Shown here: in pieces, positions 1-7,709 of the stretch
How the letters are laid out: each line of letters begins with the position of its first letter
How positions within the stretch are numbered: the first letter of the stretch is position 1
Notes under the pieces: model-generated
Databases searched by the model: none
Told to the model about the DNA's origin: nothing
The model's input: only the letters and a program-made list of their open reading frames with translations
Made by a program: the position numbers and the translations under genes
Origin: Lachnospiraceae bacterium UBA5899
GTDB taxonomy: Bacteria > Bacillota > Clostridia > Lachnospirales > Lachnospiraceae
Length of the DNA stretch: 45,646 bases
Direction of reading: 5' to 3'
Assembly (NCBI GenBank): GCA_002432425.1
Contig: DJEL01000050.1
Location: 1 to 45,646, forward strand

Positions 1-22
1 CAGGATCAAACTCTCATGTTAA
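1..22 (-). rRNA. 16S ribosomal RNA, 5' end only (partial)
   Basis: Bases 1-14 are the reverse complement of AGAGTTTGATCCTG, the universal 5' region of bacterial 16S rRNA. Only the first ~20 nt of the gene lie in the window; the rest continues off the left edge. The mature 5' end is estimated as about 8 nt upstream of AGAGTTTG by analogy with E. coli. The gene is transcribed leftwards from the promoters at 189-312, so an rRNA operon starts here. Confidence 0.93.
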
Positions 23-188
23 TGTTTGTTGATCCGGTTTTAGATTAACTCTGGTTAATGTTAAACCGTTCCTTTTTTACTTTGGTTTTGCTTGTTCTGA
101 ATTTTCTCTTTTAAGAATTTTCAGGGTTGCATTGCTGTTTATTTGTCAAGGTTCTGTGCTTTCGACTCTCTCGAGCCGCAACTCATTT

Positions 189-217
189 AGAATACCATGA
201 GTTCTTTCATTTGTCAA
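189..217 (-). promoter_or_regulatory. rRNA operon promoter, proximal
   Basis: On the minus strand TTGACA (217-212) and TATTCT (194-189) are separated by exactly 17 bp. This is the nearer of two tandem promoters reading into the 16S gene. The ~170-nt leader between it and the 16S gene is AT-rich and holds no credible gene. Confidence 0.8.
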
Positions 218-283
218 CAACTTTTTTGAAATTTTTTGACTTTTTTCACCGACCGTTTTGTGTTTCCCAGACGGTGGACTTTT

Positions 284-312
284 ATAATAAAACAACTTGT
301 CCCCCTTGTCAA
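284..312 (-). promoter_or_regulatory. rRNA operon promoter, distal
   Basis: On the minus strand TTGACA (312-307) and TATTAT (289-284) are separated by 17 bp. It lies 95 bp upstream of the second promoter with the same spacing. Tandem strong promoters are usual for rRNA operons. No terminator is obvious between the cvpA stop at 406 and this point. The whole stretch 23-405 is otherwise gene-free. Confidence 0.8.
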
Positions 313-405
313 TACCAAAAATAACTTTTTTTGACAAGAGGGACGCACGCCCGTATTTATTCAGTTTTTGTGCGGAATTGAGTCATTCATTTCCGCATAC
401 TCTTC

Positions 406-894
406 TTAAGATATCACTCTCTGCATCTGGTTTAAGACTGCCTGCAGATAGTTGTGGCTGTATAAGAACTGCAGGATGCGGCTGTCCGCAATGTTTTCCA
501 CAATCAGGGAGCCAACCATTCCCATTTTACCCGTCATGGCAAAGACAAGCCAGATAATCAGCGCTGTTTCCACTACGCCCACTACGGCGCCGAGCAGTTT
601 GTCCGCCGATTGAATGACCGGAAGTTTGGACACCAGCTTGGCAGAGAAAAAGACTATGCCGAGTATACGGTGTGCCAGCAGTACCACAAGCAGAATAATA
701 ATGGCGGACGCCATGCTTAAGATGTCTTTCTTCATATATCTGGTGAAGGCTGTCATGGCAAGTATTGCCACGATGCTCAGTACAATGAGGGACACACAGG
801 ATATGATTTCTTTTACCATGCCCCTGTTGAAGCCCTCCACTATTCTCCATATCAATAAAATAATACATAAAATAATAAGCCAGTTAATTGTCAT
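406..894 (-). CDS. CvpA family membrane protein
   Basis: A small hydrophobic protein of about 162 residues with four likely membrane segments and the CvpA/colicin V production layout: an N-terminal helix, then a conserved-looking GFNRGMVKE loop, and a third segment followed by a short soluble tail. The E. coli family member is needed for colicin V production; in Firmicutes the role is unclear and probably concerns the envelope. I place the start at 894 because GGAG lies 6 nt upstream; an ATG four codons earlier (906) has a poor ribosome binding site. It is the last gene of a likely LysM-DUF5711-cvpA operon. The family call is from pattern recognition. Confidence 0.75.
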   Translation of the reverse strand: MTINWLIILCIILLIWRIVEGFNRGMVKEIISCVSLIVLSIVAILAMTAFTRYMKKDILSMASAIIILLVVLLAHRILGIVFFSAKLVSKLPVIQSADKLLGAVVGVVETALIIWLVFAMTGKMGMVGSLIVENIADSRILQFLYSHNYLQAVLNQMQRVIS

Positions 895-921
895 GTGTAT
901 CTCCATCTCTCTTTTATTTTT

Positions 922-2166
922 CTATTTTAACTGTATTGTCTGCAGGGCATCCTCCGTCACCAGTGTATAAGTATAGCCTTTGCCGGTGGGTATCAGAAGA
1001 TTTACCTTTTCCTGAAAAGTTCCGTTATATTTTATTCTGCCGTCCATGGTGCCGATAAGGCATGCCTCTTCGTTGTAGATGGCGTAAGTGTCCTGATAAA
1101 ATACGATGTCGTCATAGGCAATGTCAAAATCCTGTTTTCTCACCAGATTGCCGTTTTTGTCGTAGATTTCGAGGCGGTAGGTTTTGTCGCCGGTCTGGTT
1201 TTCAAATACCAGTCCCACATATTCTTCGTTGTGGTAAACGCTCCGGATTTCCGTGTCAAAATAATATACTGTTTTGAGCTCCGGCTTCTGTCCTCCTGCA
1301 AAAAAGAGCAGACAGTCGTCTCCGATGGCAAACGCCGCCGAGTTGTTCATAAAGCAGATATAGGGCACCACCGTGTCGGAATAATCGTAGCCGCCTACGA
1401 GATTGTCCGTCTGGTTTTTGCCGTATTCGTCAAAATTGTAAAAAGCTATGCTGGATTTCATTTCCGCTGCATCCACATAAAAATAAGATACGGCGCACAA
1501 AAGGGCGTTGGGCGACAGACTCACCGCTATGGGATACCCGGTCTGTTCCATGGTGATGTGGAATTTCAAAAGCTCTTTGCCGGCTGTGTCAAACACATAA
1601 ATCCAGGTTACCTTGCTGTCCTCCACTACTGCGGATACGACACCGTTGCTTGCCACTTCCAGATTGCGGATGGGAAGATTGGTGGTAATGGTGCCAAGCT
1701 GCTTGGCGGAGCTTTGTATGTAAATGGTTCGTCCGTTGTAATCGGCAATGGCAACCACATCTTCGCAAACGGATATGATGGGGTTCTGCATTTCATAGGT
1801 CTGGTTCCAGATGACATTTCCCGCCGAGTCCATGCACCTTGCGCCGTCCTTGCTGTAGGACAGGATATTTTCTCCCAGACGCAGGCTTTCCGTACCTCCC
1901 ACAAACACCTGGGGAACCGTGGTTTTTACTGTATAGTCCGTATATTTTTTATTGCGGTATAAAATAAATAAAAGAAGCACCACTGCGGCACAAATCACAA
2001 TAACCAGCGTGGTCTTGTACAGATTGCTGAGCCGGTGTTTGCGGATTTTCTCTTTGTAACCTGCCGTATCTTCCTTTTTCAGCAGACGAAGGTTGCTTTG
2101 CTTCCGCAGCGGATTTTTCTGTTTTGTTTTGGGTTCGTTTCCGTTAAAGTTCCTGATATCTGCCAT
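922..2166 (-). CDS. DUF5711-like membrane-anchored beta-propeller-like protein
   Basis: About 414 residues. A basic cytoplasmic N-terminus (~1-50) is followed by one membrane helix (~52-70) and a long extracytoplasmic region made of repeating beta-strand units with sequences such as GNVIW, GRTIYI and GKELLKF, the look of a WD40/PQQ-type propeller. The layout matches what I remember of DUF5711 proteins, common in Lachnospiraceae and of unknown function. The start at 2166 has GAAAGAGAG just upstream; an in-frame GTG at 2199 would add 11 residues. It sits 40 bp after the LysM gene and 28 bp before cvpA, so the three are probably co-transcribed, which suggests an envelope role. Confidence 0.65.
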   Translation of the reverse strand: MADIRNFNGNEPKTKQKNPLRKQSNLRLLKKEDTAGYKEKIRKHRLSNLYKTTLVIVICAAVVLLLFILYRNKKYTDYTVKTTVPQVFVGGTESLRLGENILSYSKDGARCMDSAGNVIWNQTYEMQNPIISVCEDVVAIADYNGRTIYIQSSAKQLGTITTNLPIRNLEVASNGVVSAVVEDSKVTWIYVFDTAGKELLKFHITMEQTGYPIAVSLSPNALLCAVSYFYVDAAEMKSSIAFYNFDEYGKNQTDNLVGGYDYSDTVVPYICFMNNSAAFAIGDDCLLFFAGGQKPELKTVYYFDTEIRSVYHNEEYVGLVFENQTGDKTYRLEIYDKNGNLVRKQDFDIAYDDIVFYQDTYAIYNEEACLIGTMDGRIKYNGTFQEKVNLLIPTGKGYTYTLVTEDALQTIQLK

Positions 2167-2206
2167 GGTATACTCTCTTTCTTCTCCACAGTATAACACA
2201 TAAATA

Positions 2207-3700
2207 TCAGGGAAGTAAAATAGTTTGTCCTACTTCTATGTTATTTGGATTTTTTATGCCGTTCAGTTCGCACACCTGCTTTACCATACCCAAATCCCCG
2301 TACTTTCTGCGGCAGATGGCATTGAGGGTATCGCCCCGCATGATGGTATACGATGTCGGCTGTGCTGCGGTCTGCGCAGTGCCGGCGCCATTTGACGGGG
2401 ACTGGGACGTTCCGGTTGTGCCGGTGCCTGTTGTGGTGGTAGTTGTGCCGTTGGCGCTGGTGCCGGTAGTACCGGTGTTGGCAGTGCCGGTGGGGAATGC
2501 ATCCGGCGGGGTGACATCCGACCACGGCATGCCGTCCGCGGAATTTCCTGTGGTGCTGCCGGATGTGCCGGTGGTGTTGGTACCGTTTGTCGTTGCCGTA
2601 TTGCTGCCGGTGGTGCCAGTAGTTCCGGTGGTGGTATCGGTCGCGGTGGTGCCATTCGCCGTTGCTGTGGTACCGTCGGTCGTATTGCCGTCGGCAGTGG
2701 CAGTTCCGTTTGTGGCAGAACCGGCGGTGTTTCCATCGCCGAAGCCGGTGGTATGAGTGGTGCCGGTGCCGTCGGTAAGGGCAGTGTCGCCGGAGCCTGC
2801 GGTATGCGCCGAGCCGTTGGTTGTGAGGGCATTGTCATTCTCCGCGTCCGGGATTTTCTGCTGGGACAAATCGGCAATGACCTGTCGTGCCGCCACCTGC
2901 ATTTCTTCTATTTTATCGGAGTCGTTTATGGTGGTGATGCCAATGACGCAAAGCACCACAAACATGGCTGCTGCCGCCATTTTCATCCGCTGCAGATGTT
3001 TTATCATCTGCCTGTTTTTCTCTTTATAAGCAGCCGTTTTTTCCAAAGCGGCGTTTTTATCCGAGGCTTTCTTTGCCGCCGCTATACGGTTTTCCAGCGG
3101 AAGACTGCGGTAATTGCCGCCGTATTCGCCCTGAAAAGCGGTTGTTTCCGTCTGCCCGTCTGCCTGTCCGTCCTGTGCCGCCGTTGATGCATCCGCCCAT
3201 GCATTGTCCATAACGGCATTTTCCGGATTGTTTTCCGCCTGTCTTGTGCATCTTTTTTCCCGCTCGTCCATTTCCAGCATGAAATTAAGCATGCTCTCGT
3301 TCTTTTCAAAGAAGCATGCATATCCGTTCACTTCAATGGCTTTCCCGCGGGTATCCAGAAAAATGGTTTCCGGCAGTTCTTCCCGGACAATGCACCAGCC
3401 TAAAAAGGAATATTCTTCAAAATACCGGCTGCCCACATTGTTGATTTCTTCCCGGTCGGACTGGGAGAGATACGGTCCCCTTCTGTCAAGACCTTCAATT
3501 CTGGAGGCGCCATACATAAAGTAGTATTTGTAATTGCTTTCCTTGTACGTCTGTCCGTACAAGGCGATGCCCGCGGGCTGGCCGTCCGACTCACGGTTCC
3601 ATTCTTTTATGTAGGATATAATGTAATCTTCAACAAAAATCTTGTGTATTCTGTCCGGTTTTCCCATCTGTATAAGGTTCTTTGGCAGTTCCATATCCAT
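2207..3700 (-). CDS. Membrane-anchored protein with Thr/Gly-rich stalk and C-terminal LysM domain
   Basis: About 497 residues in four parts. Residues 1-150 form an unrecognised globular domain, predicted cytoplasmic. A charged region follows, then one membrane helix (~241-258). Residues ~290-440 are a low-complexity Thr/Gly/Asn/Ala linker. The last ~48 residues are a LysM domain (YTIMRGDTLNAIC...NPNNIEVGQTILLP) that should bind peptidoglycan. The layout implies a cytoplasmic sensor or scaffold tethered to the cell wall. The start is uncertain between ATGs at 3700 and 3694; GGAAGCGGGGG precedes them, and a TATACT at 3729-3724 could be the -10, which argues against the longer reading to 3799. 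First gene of the likely operon with the DUF5711 and CvpA genes. Confidence 0.72.
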   Translation of the reverse strand: MDMELPKNLIQMGKPDRIHKIFVEDYIISYIKEWNRESDGQPAGIALYGQTYKESNYKYYFMYGASRIEGLDRRGPYLSQSDREEINNVGSRYFEEYSFLGWCIVREELPETIFLDTRGKAIEVNGYACFFEKNESMLNFMLEMDEREKRCTRQAENNPENAVMDNAWADASTAAQDGQADGQTETTAFQGEYGGNYRSLPLENRIAAAKKASDKNAALEKTAAYKEKNRQMIKHLQRMKMAAAAMFVVLCVIGITTINDSDKIEEMQVAARQVIADLSQQKIPDAENDNALTTNGSAHTAGSGDTALTDGTGTTHTTGFGDGNTAGSATNGTATADGNTTDGTTATANGTTATDTTTGTTGTTGSNTATTNGTNTTGTSGSTTGNSADGMPWSDVTPPDAFPTGTANTGTTGTSANGTTTTTTGTGTTGTSQSPSNGAGTAQTAAQPTSYTIMRGDTLNAICRRKYGDLGMVKQVCELNGIKNPNNIEVGQTILLP

Positions 3701-3789
3701 CCCCCGCTTCCATTTTTGCGGACAGTATACACCTTTTCTTTTGCACATTCCCTCGAAATATGGAAGCCTGTCCCATAAGTTTTCGACAC

Positions 3790-3828
3790 CGGAAAACAAA
3801 AAACCGGTCCCTATAACCGGACCGGTTT
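3790..3828 (-). terminator. Rho-independent terminator after galM
   Basis: A 10-bp perfect stem, AAACCGGTCC (3801-3810) with GGACCGGTTT (3819-3828), 8-nt loop. On the minus strand it is followed by a T-rich tail (TTTTTTGTTTT). It ends the pfkA-dnaX-ybaB-recR-galM unit before the LysM gene. Confidence 0.8.
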
Positions 3829-3873
3829 CCTTTTCCCTGTAAGCAGGGTATTTTTTATTTCATAATCTTTTTG

Positions 3874-4929
3874 TTATTTCACGCCGAATTCGTACACGGT
3901 GGTGTAATCGTAAATTCTGTCGGGTCCGAAGGTTGCGGACGGGAACTGCGCCTTATTGGCGGTGTCGGGATAGAACTGTGTTTCCAGGCAAAGACCGCTT
4001 CTCTTTCCGTAAAGAGCGCCGCCCTTTCCTTCTTCCTCTCCGATAAAGTTGCCCGCATAGAACTGCACGCCGGGCAGGTTGGTGTAGGCTTTCATGGTTC
4101 TTCCGCTTTCCGGCTCTTCCACGGTGGCAAAATGCTTAAGGCTGCCGTCAAAGTCGTCAATTACCCAGTTGTGATCGTAACCGCCTGCCAGATTGGTCTG
4201 CTCATAATCATCCGCAATATGCTCGCCCACTCTGTGTGCCGTTGTAAAGTCCATGGGAGTTCCGGCTACGGGAGCAATCTCTCCGGTAGGGATGCTGCCC
4301 TTTACCACGGGGGTAAAATGGGAAGCTTTGAGCCAGAGTACATGGTCTTCAATTTTGCCGTTGCCCTGTCCCTTTAAGTTAAAGTAAGAGTGGTTGGTCA
4401 TGTTAAAGATTGTGTCCTTGTCACTCTCCATATGATAATGCAGTTCAATCCGGTTGTTCTCTGTCAGGGTGTATACCAGGCTGACCGTGCGGTTGCCGGG
4501 AAGTCCCAGGCTGCCGTCCGCTTCCTTTAAGGTAAACTTTACAAAGTCCTCTCCTGCCTGTACATCCCAGACTCTCTTATGAAAAGCCTTGTCCAGATGG
4601 GTATGTAAATTGTTGACGCCGTCATTCACATCCAGATGGTATTCGGTTCCGTTAAGGGTAAACTTTGCCCCGCCGGTACGGTTGGCAATCGGGCCTACCG
4701 CTGCACCGAAAAAGCTGTAGTTTGCATAATAATTTTCCAGTTTATCAAAGCCCAACACCACATCTTCCACCTTGCCGTTTTTGTCCGGCACGCGGATGCT
4801 GTTTAAGTTTGCACCGAAGTTCAATACGGTTACACTCATGCCGTTTGCATTGGACAGTGTGTATGCATAAATCTTTTCTCCCTGCGGTGTGGTTCCGAAT
4901 TCTTCTTTCTTTACAGATATTTCTGACAT
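3874..4929 (-). CDS. galM: Aldose 1-epimerase (galactose mutarotase)
   Basis: About 351 residues, the usual length for GalM. The enzyme interconverts alpha- and beta-anomers of galactose and other aldoses in the cytoplasm, feeding the Leloir pathway. Family features are visible: NRTGGAKF near the N-terminus, a catalytic-His-type NLHTH and NHSYFNL, AGGYDHNW, and a C-terminal ETQFYPD carrying the catalytic-base Glu. The start at 4929 is chosen because GGAGG lies 9 nt upstream and the protein begins MSEISVKK; the reading frame stays open upstream to 5049 but that part looks non-coding. The 119-bp gap to recR holds a GCTGCAC/GTGCAGC hairpin without a T-tract, so galM may have separate control. 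No other galactose gene is in the window. Confidence 0.92.
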   Translation of the reverse strand: MSEISVKKEEFGTTPQGEKIYAYTLSNANGMSVTVLNFGANLNSIRVPDKNGKVEDVVLGFDKLENYYANYSFFGAAVGPIANRTGGAKFTLNGTEYHLDVNDGVNNLHTHLDKAFHKRVWDVQAGEDFVKFTLKEADGSLGLPGNRTVSLVYTLTENNRIELHYHMESDKDTIFNMTNHSYFNLKGQGNGKIEDHVLWLKASHFTPVVKGSIPTGEIAPVAGTPMDFTTAHRVGEHIADDYEQTNLAGGYDHNWVIDDFDGSLKHFATVEEPESGRTMKAYTNLPGVQFYAGNFIGEEEGKGGALYGKRSGLCLETQFYPDTANKAQFPSATFGPDRIYDYTTVYEFGVK

Positions 4930-5048
4930 TTTCTTATCCTCCAATCCTGCTTCCCCATAAGCATGTATATTCTTCCGATGCTGCACGGCGTGTGCAGCTC
5001 CGCTTTGCCATACCTGACATCTGCATCTCAATGATGCTGCGCACGGCA

Positions 5049-5645
5049 TTACATCTCCACACGGCCCTCCAGTGCGCGGAGCAGTGTCACCTCGTCAATG
5101 TATTCCAGGTCACCGCCCACCGGCACGCCGCTGGCAATTCTCGTTACTTTAATACCCGTAGGTTTAATAAGCTTGCTGATATACATGGCTGTGGTTTCGC
5201 CTTCCAGACTGGAATTGGTGGCGATAATCACTTCGTCCACGTTGCCCTCCAGCCTGCTTATCAGCTCTTTCAGTTTAATATCGCCCGGGCCTATTCCCAG
5301 CATGGGTGAAATGGCGCCATGCAGTACATGGTACACGCCCTCGTATTTGCCGGTCTTTTCATAGGCTGCCAAATCCCTGCTGTTTTCCACCACCATAATC
5401 TGCGCATGGTTGCGGTTTGGGTTGGCACAAATAGGACAGATTTCTTTGTCCGTCAGGGTATAGCATTCCTTGCAGTACCTGACATTCGCCTTCGCTTCCA
5501 TAATGGTGGTTGCCAGTCTGTCCACTTTGTCCTTGGGCATATTTATCAGGTGGAACGCCAGTCTCTGCGCGGATTTGCTGCCAATTCCGGGAAGGGCTGC
5601 CAGTTCTTCTATTAACTTATTGATATAGCCGCTGTACATTTCCAT
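5049..5645 (-). CDS. recR: Recombination protein RecR
   Basis: 198 residues, the standard RecR length. RecR acts with RecO (and RecF) to load RecA on SSB-coated single-stranded DNA during gap repair. The helix-hairpin-helix (LAALPGIGSKSAQRLAFHL), a four-cysteine zinc motif (CKEC...CPIC, ~57-72) and a Toprim domain (MVVENSRDLAAYE, GEVDEVI-like strand) appear in order. The start ATG overlaps the ybaB stop codon by one base (TAATG), so translation is coupled. The dnaX-ybaB-recR order is the classical one. Confidence 0.96.
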   Translation of the reverse strand: MEMYSGYINKLIEELAALPGIGSKSAQRLAFHLINMPKDKVDRLATTIMEAKANVRYCKECYTLTDKEICPICANPNRNHAQIMVVENSRDLAAYEKTGKYEGVYHVLHGAISPMLGIGPGDIKLKELISRLEGNVDEVIIATNSSLEGETTAMYISKLIKPTGIKVTRIASGVPVGGDLEYIDEVTLLRALEGRVEM

Positions 5646-5992
5646 TAGAAAGGAAATCCTCCGCCCAGTCCGCCTGTCATGCGGTTCATCATGGCTGCGT
5701 TTTCTTCTTCTGCCTTACGGAGTGCTTCGTTGGTTGCCGCTACGATTAAATCCTGCAGCATTTCAATATCTTCGGGGTCAACGACTTCTTCGGAGAGTTT
5801 CACCTTTACTACTTCTTTTTTACCGGTTACGGTTACTTCCACTGCTCCGCCGCCTGCTGCCGCCGTGAATTCTTTTGTTTCCAGTTCCTTCTGGCCTTCT
5901 TCCATCTGACGCTGCATTCTCTGTGCCTGTTTCATCAGATTACTCATGTTGCCGGGCATTGCGCCTCCCGGAAAGCCACCTCTTTTTGCCAT
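5645..5992 (-). CDS. YbaB/EbfC family nucleoid-associated protein
   Basis: 115 residues with a Gly/Phe/Pro N-terminus, then the family core MSNLMKQAQRMQRQMEEGQ and EVTVTGKKEVVKVKLSEEVVDPEDIEMLQDLI. Members are small DNA-binding dimers that coat DNA. The gene lies between dnaX and recR as in most bacteria. AGGAGG precedes the ATG at 5992. The upstream gap of about 135 bp carries the 18-bp tandem repeat described separately, whose last copy touches the ribosome binding site. Confidence 0.93.
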   Translation of the reverse strand: MAKRGGFPGGAMPGNMSNLMKQAQRMQRQMEEGQKELETKEFTAAAGGGAVEVTVTGKKEVVKVKLSEEVVDPEDIEMLQDLIVAATNEALRKAEEENAAMMNRMTGGLGGGFPF

Positions 5993-6007
5993 TTTGTCAT
6001 ATCCTCC

Positions 6008-6085
6008 TGCATTTATTTCTTAATTTGCACTTCTTACTTGATTTGCATTTCTTTTTTAATTTGCATTTATTCTTGATTTGCATTT
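6008..6085. repeat. Five-copy ~18-bp tandem repeat between dnaX and ybaB
   Basis: On the plus strand TGCATTT (one copy TGCACTT) occurs at 6008, 6026, 6044, 6062 and 6079, a spacing of 18, 18, 18 and 17 bp. On the transcribed minus strand the unit reads roughly AAATGCAAATYA plus AAGTAAG-type filler. It sits in the leader directly before the ybaB ribosome binding site. Function unknown. Confidence 0.85.
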
Positions 6086-6127
6086 CTTACTTTTATTCAC
6101 ATCTTCTGTTTAACTTTATAAGAAGAC

Positions 6128-7702
6128 TTAGTCCTCCACTTCCACTTCCATATTGAGTATCTTGGAAATGTCCACAAAGGAGTCTTCAAACTCTCTTTCC
6201 GATTTCACGGACTGGAAGTTCACATCCACATCCTTGCCGGAAAAATCACCCAAAAGGCGTTTCAGTGCCTCCCTGTTTTCTTCATTCTGCTGGAAATAAT
6301 CACTTGCCAGTCCGTCCGGCAACACCACCATAAGACGGTTGTCTCCGCCAAGGCTTAAACGCGCCGTTTTTAAATACGTCTTCATGGGATTGTCCGCATC
6401 CCCTACGATGGACGGCCAGTTTTTTACAATTTTTTCCACTTCCTCCGGTATTGCCTTGGGAAGCTCGGGACGTGCTTTCTTTACAGCAGGCGCCCCCGGT
6501 TGGGAAGCCATGAACATATCGGGCGTCATTCCCTCCGGAAGAAAGGATGCGTGCTCCACTTTGTCCTCCAGTTGCCGGATACGGTCTAAAATGGCATCCT
6601 GGGAAGTTTCCATGGCAGGTCTGCACATTTTAATCAGCGCCAGTTCAATCAGAATACGCTTCTGGGAAGCATACCTCACCTGATTGGAAAGCTCGGAAAA
6701 GATTCGGATATAGCGCATAATGGTTTCCATGTCCGCCATTTCCGCCTCTTCTTTCAGACGGGCAAGATTTTCGGAAGAAACGTCGATAACATCCTCGATT
6801 TCATCCGTGGATTTTGCCAGCATCAGGTTGCGCATATACCAGGCGAAGTCGCTGACGAACTGCACCAGCTCCCTGCCCTGCATGACAATTTCTTCCAATA
6901 TAGTAATGCACTTTAAGGCATCTGCGGCAAGCAGACTGCGGAACAGCCGGCTGAATACTTCCGTATCCACGGCGCCCAAAACATCAAGCACCTTGTCGTA
7001 GGTCAGTTCCTGTCCTAAATGGAACGCAATACACTGATCCAGAAGGCTTAAGCCGTCACGCATGGAACCGTCCGCCGCTTTCGCAATATAGCGGAGCGCC
7101 CGTTCTTCAATCTGTACGTGCTCGGCATCCATCAGCTCCCGCATGCGGTCCGCAATGGTATCAATGGAAATCCTTCGGAAATCGTAGCGCTGGCACCGGG
7201 AAAGAATGGTCACGGGAATTTTATGGACTTCCGTGGTCGCCAAAATAAAAATCACGTAAGAAGGCGGCTCCTCCAGTGTTTTTAACAGCGCATTGAATGC
7301 TCCTATGGACAACATATGCACTTCATCGATAATATAAACCTTATACTTTCCCTCAGTGGGAGAGTATGATACTTCATCCACAATCTCACGGATATTGTCC
7401 ACGCTATTGTTGGACGCCGCATCGATTTCAATCACATTCATGGACGCCCCGGCGGCAATCGCCTTGCATACGGCGCATTCTCCGCAGGGACTTCCGTCTA
7501 TGGGATTTTCACAATTCACGGACCTTGCAAAAATTTTGGCAATCGTGGTTTTACCGGTACCGCGGGTGCCCGTAAACAGATAGGCATGTCCGATGCGGTT
7601 TGCCTTAATCTGGTTTTTCAAGGTCGTCACAATATGCTCCTGCCCTTTGACATCCTCAAATTTCACCGGGCGGAACTTTCTGTACAGAGCTGTATAAGAC
7701 AT
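6128..7702 (-). CDS. dnaX: DNA polymerase III subunit gamma/tau
   Basis: 524 residues. The clamp-loader ATPase that assembles the beta clamp and couples polymerases at the fork. Visible features: Walker A GTRGTGKT (45-52), zinc-binding cysteines C64, C73, C76 and C79, Walker B-type IIDEVH (124-129), the SRC motif (168-170), a collar domain, then a less conserved tau tail ending in an acidic stretch. The ribosome binding site AAGGG overlaps the pfkA stop region, with only 7 bp between the genes, so they are probably co-transcribed. The SRP RNA gene that lies next to dnaX in Bacillus is here beside tadA instead (27183). Confidence 0.96.
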   Translation of the reverse strand: MSYTALYRKFRPVKFEDVKGQEHIVTTLKNQIKANRIGHAYLFTGTRGTGKTTIAKIFARSVNCENPIDGSPCGECAVCKAIAAGASMNVIEIDAASNNSVDNIREIVDEVSYSPTEGKYKVYIIDEVHMLSIGAFNALLKTLEEPPSYVIFILATTEVHKIPVTILSRCQRYDFRRISIDTIADRMRELMDAEHVQIEERALRYIAKAADGSMRDGLSLLDQCIAFHLGQELTYDKVLDVLGAVDTEVFSRLFRSLLAADALKCITILEEIVMQGRELVQFVSDFAWYMRNLMLAKSTDEIEDVIDVSSENLARLKEEAEMADMETIMRYIRIFSELSNQVRYASQKRILIELALIKMCRPAMETSQDAILDRIRQLEDKVEHASFLPEGMTPDMFMASQPGAPAVKKARPELPKAIPEEVEKIVKNWPSIVGDADNPMKTYLKTARLSLGGDNRLMVVLPDGLASDYFQQNEENREALKRLLGDFSGKDVDVNFQSVKSEREFEDSFVDISKILNMEVEVED

Positions 7703-7709
7703 AATACCC

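Noticed and set aside
146..337. A 63-codon minus-strand open frame in the rRNA leader
   Set aside because: It covers both rRNA promoters, has no ribosome binding site and low-complexity composition; it is not a gene.
2238..2877. Open frames of Pro/Val- or Thr-rich protein on both strands within the LysM gene
   Set aside because: They are shadows of the low-complexity Thr/Gly linker, without ribosome binding sites or family motifs.
6008..6085. CRISPR array
   Set aside because: The repeat is a direct 18-bp tandem with no unique spacers and no cas genes nearby.
5875..6156. Leu/His/Phe-rich plus-strand open frame over the ybaB leader
   Set aside because: It is a translation of the 18-bp repeat, whose period is a multiple of three; there is no ribosome binding site or neighbour.
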